Source of the DNA: Bacteriovorax sp.
GTDB lineage: Bacteria > Bdellovibrionota > Bacteriovoracia > Bacteriovoracales > Bacteriovoracaceae
Direction of reading: 5' to 3'
Assembly (NCBI GenBank): GCA_014377485.1
Contig: JACMPM010000009.1
Span: 1 to 64,000, forward strand
DNA: 64,000 bases
In this document: in pieces, positions 51,151 through 59,860 of the stretch
How positions within the stretch are numbered: position 1 is the stretch's first letter
How the letters are laid out: the number at the start of each line of letters is the position of its first letter
Translations under genes and position numbers: made by a program
The notes under the pieces: generated by a model
The model's input: the letters and a program-made list of their open reading frames with translations, nothing else
Told to the model about the DNA's origin: nothing
Database searches by the model: none

Positions 51151-51762
51151 ATGGATAAGCCTGCAAATATTTTTGTTCACCCTTTAATTTATGATGAAAA
51201 AAATAATTGCCTGAGTTTTTTACGGGCCCATAAACCGGCATATCTCAATGTAAATACAAAAAATTATGACCGCGGACTTTTGTATCGTTTGGATTTCGAA
51301 ACCTCAGGTGTTTTGGTCTATGTTAAAAAAGAAGAAGCTTATCAGTTTTTGCGCGAAAATTTTAAAACGATTGCAAAGAAAAAAACTTATCTTTGTTTGG
51401 TAGAAGGCGAGTGTAGTTTAGTGGGAGCTTTCACTCATTATTTTTCTTCGAAAGATATTAAAGGTAAACGTGTGATTGTTTCAGATAATCAATCTACTGG
51501 TGATAAAGGTGAATTGTCTTTGAAGGCCTTACATTACGATTTAAAAACAAATACCACTTTGATGGAAGTTGATCTGAAGACTGGACTCCGACACCAAGTA
51601 AGAGCTCAGTTGGCTTTCCTGGGGTTCCCACTTAGAGGAGACCTCTTTTATGGAGGAAAAGCAGGGAAGAGACTCTATCTCCATGCCCTAAATTATCAAT
51701 TAAAATTCAATAATAAGAACTTCTCTTTTGAAATTCCTCCCAAAAATTTTAATGGGTTATAG
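51151..51762 (+). CDS. RluA-family pseudouridine synthase; true start upstream and non-standard
   Basis: The frame from the first ATG (51151) gives 203 residues beginning MDKPANIFVHP, which is RluA motif I (normally preceded by IYEDEYLLVINKP), then YRLDFETSGVLVY with the catalytic Asp (LDxxTSG), KKTYLCLVEG and LRHQVRAQLAFLGFPLRGD. The same frame is open back to 50887 and clearly encodes the missing N-terminus: YSLLEPINSVEEFLKSNF, S4-like KKYFDKSFLNRSFREHA, FEDEYFLV. It contains no ATG, GTG or TTG. Either a rare start (ATT/ATA/ACG near 50890-50908) is used, or a frameshift or point mutation has hit the 5' end. It would isomerise uridine in rRNA or tRNA. Confidence 0.75.
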   Translation: MDKPANIFVHPLIYDEKNNCLSFLRAHKPAYLNVNTKNYDRGLLYRLDFETSGVLVYVKKEEAYQFLRENFKTIAKKKTYLCLVEGECSLVGAFTHYFSSKDIKGKRVIVSDNQSTGDKGELSLKALHYDLKTNTTLMEVDLKTGLRHQVRAQLAFLGFPLRGDLFYGGKAGKRLYLHALNYQLKFNNKNFSFEIPPKNFNGL

Positions 51763-51855
51763 CTAATTCCTGACTTTTTCAATAAAAAAATTCAAGATAC
51801 AACCAAGGATAACCGACAAGTTTGGTAGTCTTTTAACTCTACATTAGGATTATCG

Positions 51856-52806
51856 ATGTCTGAGATGCAATTGATTTTGAATGATAGTTTTTGGAAATTT
51901 TTGGTTTCACTAGAAGAACTCAAGGAGAAAAAAGATAAGACTCTTTTTTGTGCTTCACTAAATGTGGATGATGAAACTTTACAAGAGTTTCAAGAATTTT
52001 TGAATCGTTTTGATGTAATGTGCGAAAGTGATGATGCCTTTATTTATCCTTTAAAAGATAAGTGCAGAATCAAGATGGATTTCTCACTTTCAGAATGGCT
52101 GGCCTTACAAGCGAGTTTTCATAAAGATGATGATCAGAATAATTTTAAACATTATTATCAGAGAATCGTTCAAAATAAATTATCAGCCGCTCAAAAAGCT
52201 TTCGAACAGTTTAATCTCTATAGAAAACCTGCTGATGTATCAGTGAAATTAAGTGAAATCGAAAATTTAAAAAAGAAAATCGACTACGTGATTTGTTATA
52301 AAAAATCAATCACGATAGAATTTTTTAATAATAAAGAATGCGTGGTATTTCCTCATCGCCTCGTCTTTCTTGACGGCATCTTATGTGTTGTTGGCGAAAG
52401 CATAAATGATAAATCACTTGTGTTTTTTGGTGTCGAAGATATTAAAGATGTTAAGGATTTTGTTCATGAGTATGAACCGAATCTCAGCCAGATTGAAGTT
52501 AATGAATTTATTTGTCATTTGAGGTTAATTAACGGCAAAGAAGAGAGATTGATTTTAAAAATCTATAGTCAGTACGAAGCAGATCTACTTCCTAGTCATC
52601 ATTTTTTAGGGAATCCGTTTGTCACCTCAAATACTGAAGGTGAAATGATATGGGCCGCAACTATTGAAATGTGTGATGATCTTTTTCAATGGCTTTATAC
52701 TATGAAAGATAGGGCCGAAGTGCTTGACCCAGGACACGTAAGAAAAGAGTTTGCTCATTACTGTGAAATTAAAAATGAAAATTCTGGATTGAAGAAGGTT
52801 TCATAA
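51856..52806 (+). CDS. WYL-domain regulatory protein
   Basis: A 316-residue protein. The N-terminal 150 residues are helical and may contain a degenerate DNA-binding part; residues about 155-225 match a WYL domain (SITIEFFNNKECVVFPHRLV, FLDGILCVVGE, SLVFFGVEDIKDVKDF), and the C-terminal extension (LFQWLYTMKDRAEVLDPGHV) is the usual WCX ending. WYL domains bind nucleic acids or nucleotide ligands and regulate transcription. AGGA is 7 nt before the ATG. It stands alone between the pseudouridine synthase and the convergent alkB. Confidence 0.78.
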   Translation: MSEMQLILNDSFWKFLVSLEELKEKKDKTLFCASLNVDDETLQEFQEFLNRFDVMCESDDAFIYPLKDKCRIKMDFSLSEWLALQASFHKDDDQNNFKHYYQRIVQNKLSAAQKAFEQFNLYRKPADVSVKLSEIENLKKKIDYVICYKKSITIEFFNNKECVVFPHRLVFLDGILCVVGESINDKSLVFFGVEDIKDVKDFVHEYEPNLSQIEVNEFICHLRLINGKEERLILKIYSQYEADLLPSHHFLGNPFVTSNTEGEMIWAATIEMCDDLFQWLYTMKDRAEVLDPGHVRKEFAHYCEIKNENSGLKKVS

Positions 52807-52824
52807 GACATAAAACAGAAAGCG

Positions 52825-53424
52825 TTAATAAATATATCGATAGGTGAGATTTAATCTTGGCTCATTAATTTTTGTGCTTTTCGAAATTTTATGCAGCCAA
52901 AAATGCTGCAATTCTTCCTTCATTACTAATAAACTTTGATCTTTTAAATCAAAAAATTTAGTTGGAATTGATTTATCGTAACGATGCTTAAGGTGAAATT
53001 TTCTTGTCGCTCCAAAACTCAGTGAAGCAATAATGGGATTTTGCCCTAATTCCTTTTCATCATCAGAGTGATAAGACATATGATCATTTCCATCGCGATA
53101 GTAATTAACCAAAACAGAATTAAATTTTGTATTTAAGTCTATTTCTAATTGATCTCTGATTTTTTTTAAGACAGGAGTCCAGCCGGTAGACACCATTTTT
53201 ATTTTAGAATAGGTATGAGTTAGACCCATTTCACCATGCCAAGCTGTTAGTCTTGGAAGCGGGTGAGTTTTTCCAAACATAGTGATGGAGTCATTTCGCC
53301 AAATAATATCTTTAGTCACATCATCAATATTGCTAAGGATGTAATTTTCTTGATAAAGAAGAATACCATCATGATTGATAATTTCTCTTAATTCAGAAAC
53401 AGGCAGAAACAAAGACAAGTTCAT
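52825..53424 (-). CDS. AlkB-like Fe(II)/2-oxoglutarate dioxygenase
   Basis: A 199-residue protein of the compact ALKBH2/3-like type. Iron triad HSD (His119, Asp121) with distal His178, and the 2OG-binding Arg190 and Arg196 of PRLNLTYR. The nucleotide-flipping/recognition part is NYYRDGNDHMSYHSDDE and LSFGATRKF. It likely repairs alkylated bases (1-methyladenine, 3-methylcytosine) in DNA or RNA by oxidative demethylation. It starts within the last bases of the DAHP synthase gene (4-nt overlap), an unexpected operon partner. Confidence 0.9.
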   Translation of the reverse strand: MNLSLFLPVSELREIINHDGILLYQENYILSNIDDVTKDIIWRNDSITMFGKTHPLPRLTAWHGEMGLTHTYSKIKMVSTGWTPVLKKIRDQLEIDLNTKFNSVLVNYYRDGNDHMSYHSDDEKELGQNPIIASLSFGATRKFHLKHRYDKSIPTKFFDLKDQSLLVMKEELQHFWLHKISKSTKINEPRLNLTYRYIY

Positions 53425-54512
53425 TTTTTTGAACGCTCAAATAAATCAGTTTGCAATTTTACAGATTGATCGTGAATGGCATCAAAGATTTCTTTGATAA
53501 ATAATTCATCGAGTCCTAAACTTTTTCCTGCATCCATTCTCTCTTTCATTAATTGATCAAAGCGATTTCTTTGAAGGGCAGTAATCTTTTGCTCGATTTT
53601 TGCTTTGGCAATTTTTTCAACAACATCTTTTCTAAGTTTAAGTGTATGAAGAAGTTCATTATCCAATCGATCTATTTGATTACGAAGAACATTTAATTGA
53701 GCACCAAAATCAGCGTCACTACAGTATTCAGTTTTTAAAGAAAGCTGAGAGAGTATTGTTTTTAATCTATCGGGAGTCACTTGTTGAGCCGCATCTGACC
53801 AAGCGGTGTCAGGAGTCGGATGAGTTTCAATAATCAGTCCATCCATATTGAGGTCCATGGCCTTTTGACAAACTTTTTGAATCAGTTCGCGGTCTCCAGT
53901 GATATGGGAAGGATCACAGATTAATGGCAACTCAGGAAATTTTACTTTTAATTCCATTGGAATTCGCCATAGCGGGTCGTTTCTAAATTCTAATTTATCA
54001 GCTACTGAAAAACCTCTGTGTATTGCAATTATTTTGTTAATGCCGGCATTATTAATTCTTTCAATAGCACCAATCCATAACTGAAGATCAGCGTTGATAG
54101 GGTTCTTAATCATTACAGGAATATCAACACCCTTGAGGGCATCAGCAATTTCTTGAACAGAAAATGGATTAGCAGTAGTTCGTGCTCCAATCCACAAAAT
54201 ATCCACGCCATGCTTTAAGCAAAGCTCAACATGTTTGGCAGTTGCCACTTCAGTAGTAGTAAGGAGTCCAGTTTGTTTTTTGACTTCAGCTAACCAGGGA
54301 AGAGCAATTTCGCCAAGGCCTTCAAAATTATTCGGACGAGTACGAGGTTTCCATATTCCGGAACGAAAAATTTTTACCGCAGGAATGTTTTTAAAGGCGT
54401 GGGCAGTGGTGAGCATTTGTTCAATTGATTCTGCTGAACAAGGTCCTGCAATCACAAGCGGTTCACTGCTGTTAAAATTTGGAAGCCAAGAGCTGATTGA
54501 GTCTATTTTCAT
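53421..54512 (-). CDS. Bifunctional DAHP synthase (type I-beta) / chorismate mutase (AroQ)
   Basis: A 363-residue protein. Residues 1 to about 265 are DAHP synthase of the KDO8PS-like I-beta class: VIAGPCSAES, FRSGIWKPRTRPNNFEGLG, TEVATAKHVELC, GARTTANPFSVQE, MIKNPINADL and CDPSHITGDR. Residues about 275-355 form an AroQ chorismate mutase helix bundle (LRNQIDRLDNELLHTLKLRK, DVVEKIAKAK, LGLDELFIKEIFDAIHDQSV). This DAHPS-then-mutase order is known in Bacteroidetes and others. It starts aromatic amino-acid synthesis and can feed prephenate. AAGG 7 nt before the ATG. Confidence 0.93.
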   Translation of the reverse strand: MKIDSISSWLPNFNSSEPLVIAGPCSAESIEQMLTTAHAFKNIPAVKIFRSGIWKPRTRPNNFEGLGEIALPWLAEVKKQTGLLTTTEVATAKHVELCLKHGVDILWIGARTTANPFSVQEIADALKGVDIPVMIKNPINADLQLWIGAIERINNAGINKIIAIHRGFSVADKLEFRNDPLWRIPMELKVKFPELPLICDPSHITGDRELIQKVCQKAMDLNMDGLIIETHPTPDTAWSDAAQQVTPDRLKTILSQLSLKTEYCSDADFGAQLNVLRNQIDRLDNELLHTLKLRKDVVEKIAKAKIEQKITALQRNRFDQLMKERMDAGKSLGLDELFIKEIFDAIHDQSVKLQTDLFERSKK

Positions 54513-54594
54513 GGCTGTACCTTACTCCCTTTTTACGCTATTGTTAAGTGGCCTTTGATTGGACAGTAAAACACCGCTAAGCTAGGAAATTTAT

Positions 54595-55260
54595 ATGCAA
54601 ATGGTAGACAAAAAGATTGAAGATTATTGTATCGCTAAAAGTAATTTACCTTCAAAAGAGTGCGACCGCATAGAAGACTATACGCGCTCAAACGTCCATG
54701 GTTCGCAAATGTTGATAGGAAAAATGGAAGCTTCTTTTATAGGCTTTCTTCTTCGTTCTATTTCAGCCAAGAGAGTCTTGGAGTTGGGGACTTTCACTGG
54801 TTACTCGGCTTTAGCGATGGCAGAAAATATTCCAGAAGATGGTGAGATCTTTACAGTTGATATCAATGAAAGCACGGTTTCTCTTGCCCAAAAATTTTGG
54901 AACCAGTCAAAACATGGTCATAAAATTAAGAGTCTAATAGGAAATGGTTTAGATATTATTCCTACTCTAAAAGCGCCATTTGATTTTGTATTTATTGATG
55001 CCGATAAAAGAAATTACATAGATTATTTAAAACTGGCAGTTCCCATGCTTTCTCCTACCGGTATGATTGTGATTGATAATGTACTGTGGAGTGGAAAAGT
55101 TTTGCCAGACACTGAACTTGATATGAGTGAACACCGTGATCGCAATACTGAATTTATTCGTCTTGTGAATGATTATATTGCAGGTGAGCCGACTCTTTAT
55201 GGAACGCTACTTCCCATTAGAGATGGAATGTTTCTAGTTACAAAAAAAGCCACTTTTTAA
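54595..55260 (+). CDS. SAM-dependent O-methyltransferase (caffeoyl-CoA type)
   Basis: A 221-residue protein of the PF01596 family: VLELGTFTGYSALAMA (motif I), IFTVDINE, FDFVFIDADKRNYIDYL (metal-binding Asp), and MIVIDNVLWSGKVL. Such enzymes methylate catechol-like hydroxyls with a divalent metal; the substrate in this organism is unknown. AGGA is 7 nt before the ATG. Its stop codon lies inside the terminator hairpin that follows. Confidence 0.9.
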   Translation: MQMVDKKIEDYCIAKSNLPSKECDRIEDYTRSNVHGSQMLIGKMEASFIGFLLRSISAKRVLELGTFTGYSALAMAENIPEDGEIFTVDINESTVSLAQKFWNQSKHGHKIKSLIGNGLDIIPTLKAPFDFVFIDADKRNYIDYLKLAVPMLSPTGMIVIDNVLWSGKVLPDTELDMSEHRDRNTEFIRLVNDYIAGEPTLYGTLLPIRDGMFLVTKKATF

Positions 55261-55273
55261 AGTGGCTTTTTTT
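55243..55273. terminator. Bidirectional terminator
   Basis: AAAAAAGCCACTTT (55243-55256) and AAAGTGGCTTTTTTT (55259-55273) form a stem overlapping the methyltransferase stop codon. T and A runs lie at both ends, serving both converging genes. Confidence 0.88.
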
Positions 55274-55274
55274 A

Positions 55275-55964
55275 TTACATGACTTGATCTTCAAAATAGA
55301 GAGACTCGATTTTAAAAGTTGCGAGTTTTTGGCCGGGTTCACCACATAAACGACTTGGGCAACGTCCAGCTTGAGTAAAGATTGTGTATTCGTTATTTAA
55401 TTCTAACAGGCTGAAATTAAAAATTGATTTAGAATTAATTACATAATCAATATTGGCATCACTTACATCAGTCGGGACTATTTTAAAAATTTGATCAATC
55501 GCCGTGCTTCCATTTATCAAGTGCAGAGCATAGGCATCGTTCTTTGATCCAAAAAGTTTGTACTCTTCGTTACGCTCAACACCTTTTGAAATTTGATTTA
55601 GATAAATAATTTTTGGATTTGAAATAGTAATCCCTTCCAATACAACCACCCCGTTTTTTTCAAAATGCCCACTGTAGAGATCGCCCTTTAATTCAAATGG
55701 ATGAGCGATAAATTTATCCAGGTCAAAAGGGGCGGGAACAAAAGTCAGGAACTGTGTATCTTGAATTTTTGAAATTTGTTCTTTGATTTCCAGTGGAACA
55801 TCAAAAGTAAAAACCATTTGTTTGTTGTGAATTTTATGGAACATTGGCAAGTGATAAGCGTAGAGCGTTTCTTTACCAAAAATAACCATTCCATGAGTGG
55901 CTTCAATTGCCATAACTTGAAAGCTTGTAATAACCAGAACCAAAAATGTAAAAATGACCTTCAT
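55275..55964 (-). CDS. Exported protein of unknown function
   Basis: 229 residues from ATG 55964, which has GGAGG 5 nt upstream; the in-frame TTG at 55976 lies inside that ribosome site and is rejected. Signal peptide MKVIFTFLVLVITSFQVMA, then a beta-rich domain with VIFGKETLYAYHLPMFHKIHN and PFELKGDLYSGHFEK. Two Cys close to the C-terminus (CPSRLCGEPG) look like a metal- or disulfide-binding pair. No family recognised. It diverges from the LysR-type gene that follows. Confidence 0.75.
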   Translation of the reverse strand: MKVIFTFLVLVITSFQVMAIEATHGMVIFGKETLYAYHLPMFHKIHNKQMVFTFDVPLEIKEQISKIQDTQFLTFVPAPFDLDKFIAHPFELKGDLYSGHFEKNGVVVLEGITISNPKIIYLNQISKGVERNEEYKLFGSKNDAYALHLINGSTAIDQIFKIVPTDVSDANIDYVINSKSIFNFSLLELNNEYTIFTQAGRCPSRLCGEPGQKLATFKIESLYFEDQVM

Positions 55965-56012
55965 AAAACCCTCCAATTGATCGTTGGGTGAAATTAAACT
56001 GTGAAGTTATAT

Positions 56013-56041
56013 TTGTATAATTCATAATAATGATTTATACA
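56013..56041 (+). promoter_or_regulatory. Promoter of the LysR-type gene with very short leader
   Basis: TTGTAT (56013-56018), 17 nt, TATACA (56036-56041), then 9 nt to the ATG. No Shine-Dalgarno, so leaderless or nearly so. Confidence 0.45.
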
Positions 56042-56050
56042 TGATTTAGA

Positions 56051-56905
56051 ATGAGTTTAGTACACCCCAACTTAATAGCTTTCATGGCAGTCGTAGAACG
56101 CAAAACAGTTCAAGATGCTGCCAAAAAAATCGGACTCACCCAAACGGGTGTGACCCAAAGAATTCGCTCGCTTGAAAGAGAGCTGAATATTACTCTTTTT
56201 ATCCGTTCGCGAAAAGGAATGCAGTTAACTCCCGAAGGAGAGTCGCTTTTACGCTATTGCCAGAGTGTTGTGGAACTCGAGGGAAGATTGGGATTTGAAT
56301 CTTCTGAGCAGGAAGTTGCCTTACAAATCAGTGGACCTTCGAGCTTGATGCGGACGCGTGCAATTCCAAATTTAATTCCTGTCCTTAAAAAATTTCCTTT
56401 TTTACGAGTGCAATTTGATTTGCTCGATTTGCAATCGGCGATCCATAAATTAAAAAGTGGAGAATCTCAAATTATCATTGTTTCCAAAGAAAAGGTTGCA
56501 CTCGAAATGGATTCAAAAATCATTAAAGCAGAGAGATATATTTTAGTAGGTCCTTATATATGGAAAAAAAGGGGAATTAAAGACATTGTTAAAAATGAAG
56601 TGATTATTGATTTTGATAAAAACGATCAATATTCTTTTGATTTTTTAAAATCCCATGGCCTCTATGAACTGGCACTTAAATCGCGGCATTTTGTAAATAA
56701 CACTGATGGTTTGGCTTCGTTAATTAGTCTCGGAGCTGGTTATAGTGTGGTGGCTGAAGATATAGCTCTTCCTTTAATAGAAAATAAGGAATTATCTAAC
56801 CTGATGCCTGGAAAGTATTTAGAGCTGAAAGATATGTGTTTAGCATGGTATCCACGCCCCCAAATGCCTAATTATATGGCCGAAATTATTAAGTTCATCT
56901 GTTAA
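56051..56905 (+). CDS. LysR-family transcriptional regulator
   Basis: A 284-residue protein. N-terminal winged HTH (LIAFMAVVERKTVQDAAKKI, TQTGVTQRIRSLERELN, LFIRSRKGMQLTPEGESLL) followed by a two-lobe effector domain (EVALQISGPSSLMR onwards, IIIVSKEKVALEMDSK). The effector region is a little short and divergent, so the ligand is unclear. LysR regulators usually control the divergent gene; here that is the exported protein at 55275-55964, 86 nt away, and the shared region is AT-rich. Confidence 0.9.
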   Translation: MSLVHPNLIAFMAVVERKTVQDAAKKIGLTQTGVTQRIRSLERELNITLFIRSRKGMQLTPEGESLLRYCQSVVELEGRLGFESSEQEVALQISGPSSLMRTRAIPNLIPVLKKFPFLRVQFDLLDLQSAIHKLKSGESQIIIVSKEKVALEMDSKIIKAERYILVGPYIWKKRGIKDIVKNEVIIDFDKNDQYSFDFLKSHGLYELALKSRHFVNNTDGLASLISLGAGYSVVAEDIALPLIENKELSNLMPGKYLELKDMCLAWYPRPQMPNYMAEIIKFIC

Positions 56906-56980
56906 GATCTACAATTACACACAGCTTGGATTATTGATGAAATATGCTATAAGGTCACATGGAAATGATTAAGGATTTAT

Positions 56981-57706
56981 ATGAGTGACAAGAAGCCAAT
57001 CGCGCTAGAAGCCTATGAATTATTGGCAGAGTCTTTTGCGAGACTGGCTCCCAGTAGAGTTCAGAATGCCTATATAGAGCAACCTGCAATGAGAAAAGCA
57101 GTTGGTAATGTTCGAGGATTAAAAATTTTTGAAGTTGGATGTGGCCCTGGTATTTTAGCAGAATATCTAATTGATGAAGGCGCTAAAGTTGTGGGCTACG
57201 ACGTTAGTCCTAAAATGATTGAACTTGCGAAAAATCGCAATCCAAAAAATGCCACTTTTTTTGTTGCTGATGGCGCTCTTCCTCTACCACTTGGTGAAGA
57301 ACAAAATGGACAATTCGATATGGTGGTTTCTTCACTTGCTATCGATTATATAAAAGATTGGGCAACTCCCTTGTCAGAAGTTAGCCGTCTTTTAAAACCT
57401 AAAGGAAAATTTATTTTTACGATCCAACATCCGCTTGGATCTTGGAATTGGTATAAACCTACTTGTGCTTTTGGAGTTCAGTACGTGGAAGCAAGTTGGA
57501 AAGGATTTAACGAAGAACCAGTTATAATGCCTGATTATTATCGCTCGTTTGAAGAAGTTATTAATCCGTTAATTGCAGCAGGATTTAAAATTGTAAAAGT
57601 CGAAGACCTAAAACCAATTGATGCTCTTAGAACGCTGGATCCATTTAGTTTTGGAAAGTTTTCAAAACTGGCTTCTTTTATGTGTGTAATTGTAGAAAAA
57701 GAATAA
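56981..57706 (+). CDS. SAM-dependent class I methyltransferase
   Basis: A 241-residue protein with motif I KIFEVGCGPGILAEYLI, VVGYDVSPKMIELAK, and FDMVVSSLAIDYIKDW before a Leu/Lys helix, then the FIFTIQHPLGSWNWYKP segment. It belongs to the Methyltransf_11-type group and acts probably on a small molecule or lipid. AAGGA is 6 nt before the ATG. The next three genes follow closely (10 nt, 4-nt and 1-nt overlaps), so it heads an operon with an acetyltransferase and a peptidase. Confidence 0.87.
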   Translation: MSDKKPIALEAYELLAESFARLAPSRVQNAYIEQPAMRKAVGNVRGLKIFEVGCGPGILAEYLIDEGAKVVGYDVSPKMIELAKNRNPKNATFFVADGALPLPLGEEQNGQFDMVVSSLAIDYIKDWATPLSEVSRLLKPKGKFIFTIQHPLGSWNWYKPTCAFGVQYVEASWKGFNEEPVIMPDYYRSFEEVINPLIAAGFKIVKVEDLKPIDALRTLDPFSFGKFSKLASFMCVIVEKE

Positions 57707-57716
57707 GGAAATCGAT

Positions 57717-58181
57717 ATGGAACTGTATCCACTCTCAGCAGCAGAGTATGAATTTTGGAAAGAAAGAAGTGTACGAGAGTACAAGCTGGAAAATATGCGT
57801 GCGAATGGACTTACTGAAAAAGAAGCAGATGAAAAGGCCACTGCTGACTTTAATCGTTATCTTCCAGACGGAATGAAATCTATTGATCAACATATTTATA
57901 CAATAAAAGACAATGATGAGCTGGTAGGCTTTTTATGGTTTTGTGAAAGAGGCTCTGCCGATAATCGCAAGGCATATATATTAGATATTATCATTGAAGA
58001 ACATCAGCGTGGAAAAGGCTTTGGGAAAAAGGCAATGCTGTTACTGGAAGAAAAAGTGAAGGCCCTGGGCTTAAAACATATTGGTCTACATGTATTCGGT
58101 CACAATCAACGTGCGATTGGGCTTTATCAATCTCTTAATTATCAAACAACGAACTTAGTAATGGAAAAGGAATTAAAATGA
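57717..58181 (+). CDS. GNAT-family N-acetyltransferase
   Basis: A 154-residue protein. The GNAT core is complete: VGFLWFCERG (strand 3), ILDIIIEEHQRGKGFGKKAM (strand 4 and the acetyl-CoA loop RGKGFG), IGLHVFGHNQRAIGLYQSLNY. Similar proteins acetylate antibiotics, peptides or tRNA precursors. AAGGA is 8 nt before the ATG. The neighbouring methyltransferase and peptidase E-like gene suggest it may modify a peptide-like compound; this is inference. Confidence 0.88.
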   Translation: MELYPLSAAEYEFWKERSVREYKLENMRANGLTEKEADEKATADFNRYLPDGMKSIDQHIYTIKDNDELVGFLWFCERGSADNRKAYILDIIIEEHQRGKGFGKKAMLLLEEKVKALGLKHIGLHVFGHNQRAIGLYQSLNYQTTNLVMEKELK

Positions 58182-59032
58182 ATTTCAAAGAATATTTAGC
58201 AGATGCTTGGTCTACTCATGCAACAAATCCTAGAAAAGTTGCTGATGAATTTAAACAGAATTTTAATCTGATGGAGTCTGAAGAGGATGTCACAGCAATA
58301 ACTCGTTTAATTGTTCATGTTTGCGGAGAACATTTGGGCGAATGGATGAAGGGAATTGAGTTGCTTAGAAAGTTAAAAAACAATGCAACGATAAAAGACC
58401 CGAGTGAGATGAATCGTTACATGGCCATTTTAAACCTAGGGAACAATCCAAACACTTCGATTGATAATTTTTCTCCTTCTGATCAGGCTAGAATTTATGC
58501 AAGTACAGCTTCTGCTCTTTCCAATCTTGGTGGATTAAAGAACGCTGAAAAATTCATAAAATTATCTGCTGAAATTATAAGTACTCAATTGACGAAAGAA
58601 GATCCAGCCAATAAGGCCCTGGCAATGGCAAGTCATAGTGTTGCTTGTAATTTAGAAGAAAAAAAAGATCGAAATGAAAGCGATGCGGAATTAATGATTT
58701 TAGCTTCTAATACCAGTAGAAAGTTTTGGGAAATTGCTGGAACCTGGAAAGAAATAGAAAGAGCTGAATACCGTTTATCTCAAACTTATTTGCAGGCCGG
58801 TCTTTTAAACGAGTCATTACTCCACGCCCAAACTTGCCTCGAAATTAATTCTCAAAATAATAATGAACCACTTGAAATTTTCTTTGGTTATGAAGCTGTG
58901 GCCTTAGCTTCAAGAGCAATGAAAAATGATGCCGGCTATAATGATGCAGTTTTGAAAATGAAAATAGCTTTTTCAAACTTGAGTGCTGATGACCAATCAT
59001 GGTGCAAGGCCGAATTAGATAAGATTCAATAA
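58178..59032 (+). CDS. TPR-like helical-repeat protein of unknown function
   Basis: A 284-residue protein without signal peptide. It is all-helical with regularly spaced Leu/Ala and several tetratricopeptide-like pairs (ARIYASTASALSNLGGLKNA with AEKFIKLSAEII; YRLSQTYLQAGLLNESLLHA with QTCLEINSQNN). It probably binds a protein partner. Overlaps the acetyltransferase by 4 nt and the peptidase by 1 nt, so all are translated together. Confidence 0.72.
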   Translation: MNFKEYLADAWSTHATNPRKVADEFKQNFNLMESEEDVTAITRLIVHVCGEHLGEWMKGIELLRKLKNNATIKDPSEMNRYMAILNLGNNPNTSIDNFSPSDQARIYASTASALSNLGGLKNAEKFIKLSAEIISTQLTKEDPANKALAMASHSVACNLEEKKDRNESDAELMILASNTSRKFWEIAGTWKEIERAEYRLSQTYLQAGLLNESLLHAQTCLEINSQNNNEPLEIFFGYEAVALASRAMKNDAGYNDAVLKMKIAFSNLSADDQSWCKAELDKIQ

Positions 59033-59748
59033 TGAGCTCAACAACAACTAATGTAACCAGAAAAATATTGGCCATGGGAGGCGGTGGTTTTTCCATGGAG
59101 CCGGGAAATCTTATATTAGATAATTTCTTTTTCTCTATCGCCAAGAAGCAGAAACCTGAAGTTTGTTTCATTGGAACAGCAAGTGGCGATTCGCAAGGTT
59201 ATATTGATCGATTTTACGATTATATGAAAGACCATGATGTGACTCCAAGCCATCTGTCTTTATTCAAAGCTCCTGTAGGCTCGCTTCGAGATTTTGTGCT
59301 CTCAAAAGACGTTTTATATGTCGGAGGCGGTAATACTAGGAACCTAATGACCTTATGGAGGGAATGGGGATTGGATAAAATTATTATCGAAGCTTATAAT
59401 AGCGGAGTTGTGCTTGGAGGCCTTAGTGCCGGTGGATTATGCTGGTTTGAAGAAGGAGTGACTGATTCGATTCCAGGATCACTTACAAAACTATCTTGCA
59501 TGAATTTAATTGAAGGGTCTTTTTGTCCGCATTACGATGGTGAAATTGATAGACGACCTAGTTACCAAAAATTAATTCTTGAAGGTTTAAAGCCTGGTTA
59601 TGCATGTGATGATAGTGCGGCTGTTTATTTTGAGAATGAAAAATTTGTTGAAGCAGTAAGTTCTATTTCAACTGCCAACGCTTTTTTTGTAAAAGCAGAT
59701 GGCGGCAATATCCTTGAAGAAAAAATTCCAACACGTTTTTTAGGATAA
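59032..59748 (+). CDS. Peptidase E-like serine peptidase (family S51)
   Basis: A 238-residue protein with the S51 landmarks: MGGGGFSMEP at the start, VCFIGTASGDSQGYIDRFYD, LYVGGGNTRNLM, and the nucleophile elbow VLGGLSAGGLCWF with the catalytic Ser in SAGG, then a late His (CPHYDGE). Dipeptidase E-like enzymes hydrolyse Asp-X dipeptides, and relatives act on cyanophycin or toxic peptide adducts. It overlaps the TPR gene by 1 nt and ends the operon. No signal peptide, so cytoplasmic. 59749-59860 is convergent intergenic sequence with nothing else recognised. Confidence 0.86.
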   Translation: MSSTTTNVTRKILAMGGGGFSMEPGNLILDNFFFSIAKKQKPEVCFIGTASGDSQGYIDRFYDYMKDHDVTPSHLSLFKAPVGSLRDFVLSKDVLYVGGGNTRNLMTLWREWGLDKIIIEAYNSGVVLGGLSAGGLCWFEEGVTDSIPGSLTKLSCMNLIEGSFCPHYDGEIDRRPSYQKLILEGLKPGYACDDSAAVYFENEKFVEAVSSISTANAFFVKADGGNILEEKIPTRFLG

Positions 59749-59860
59749 AAAACGAAAAGCAGATACTGGAATTAATTTATCGATATAAAATTTTACGGCC
59801 CTCTCTATGTTCGTCACGTACATCATTAAGTGAGATAATTTTTTAAACATATCGAGCACT

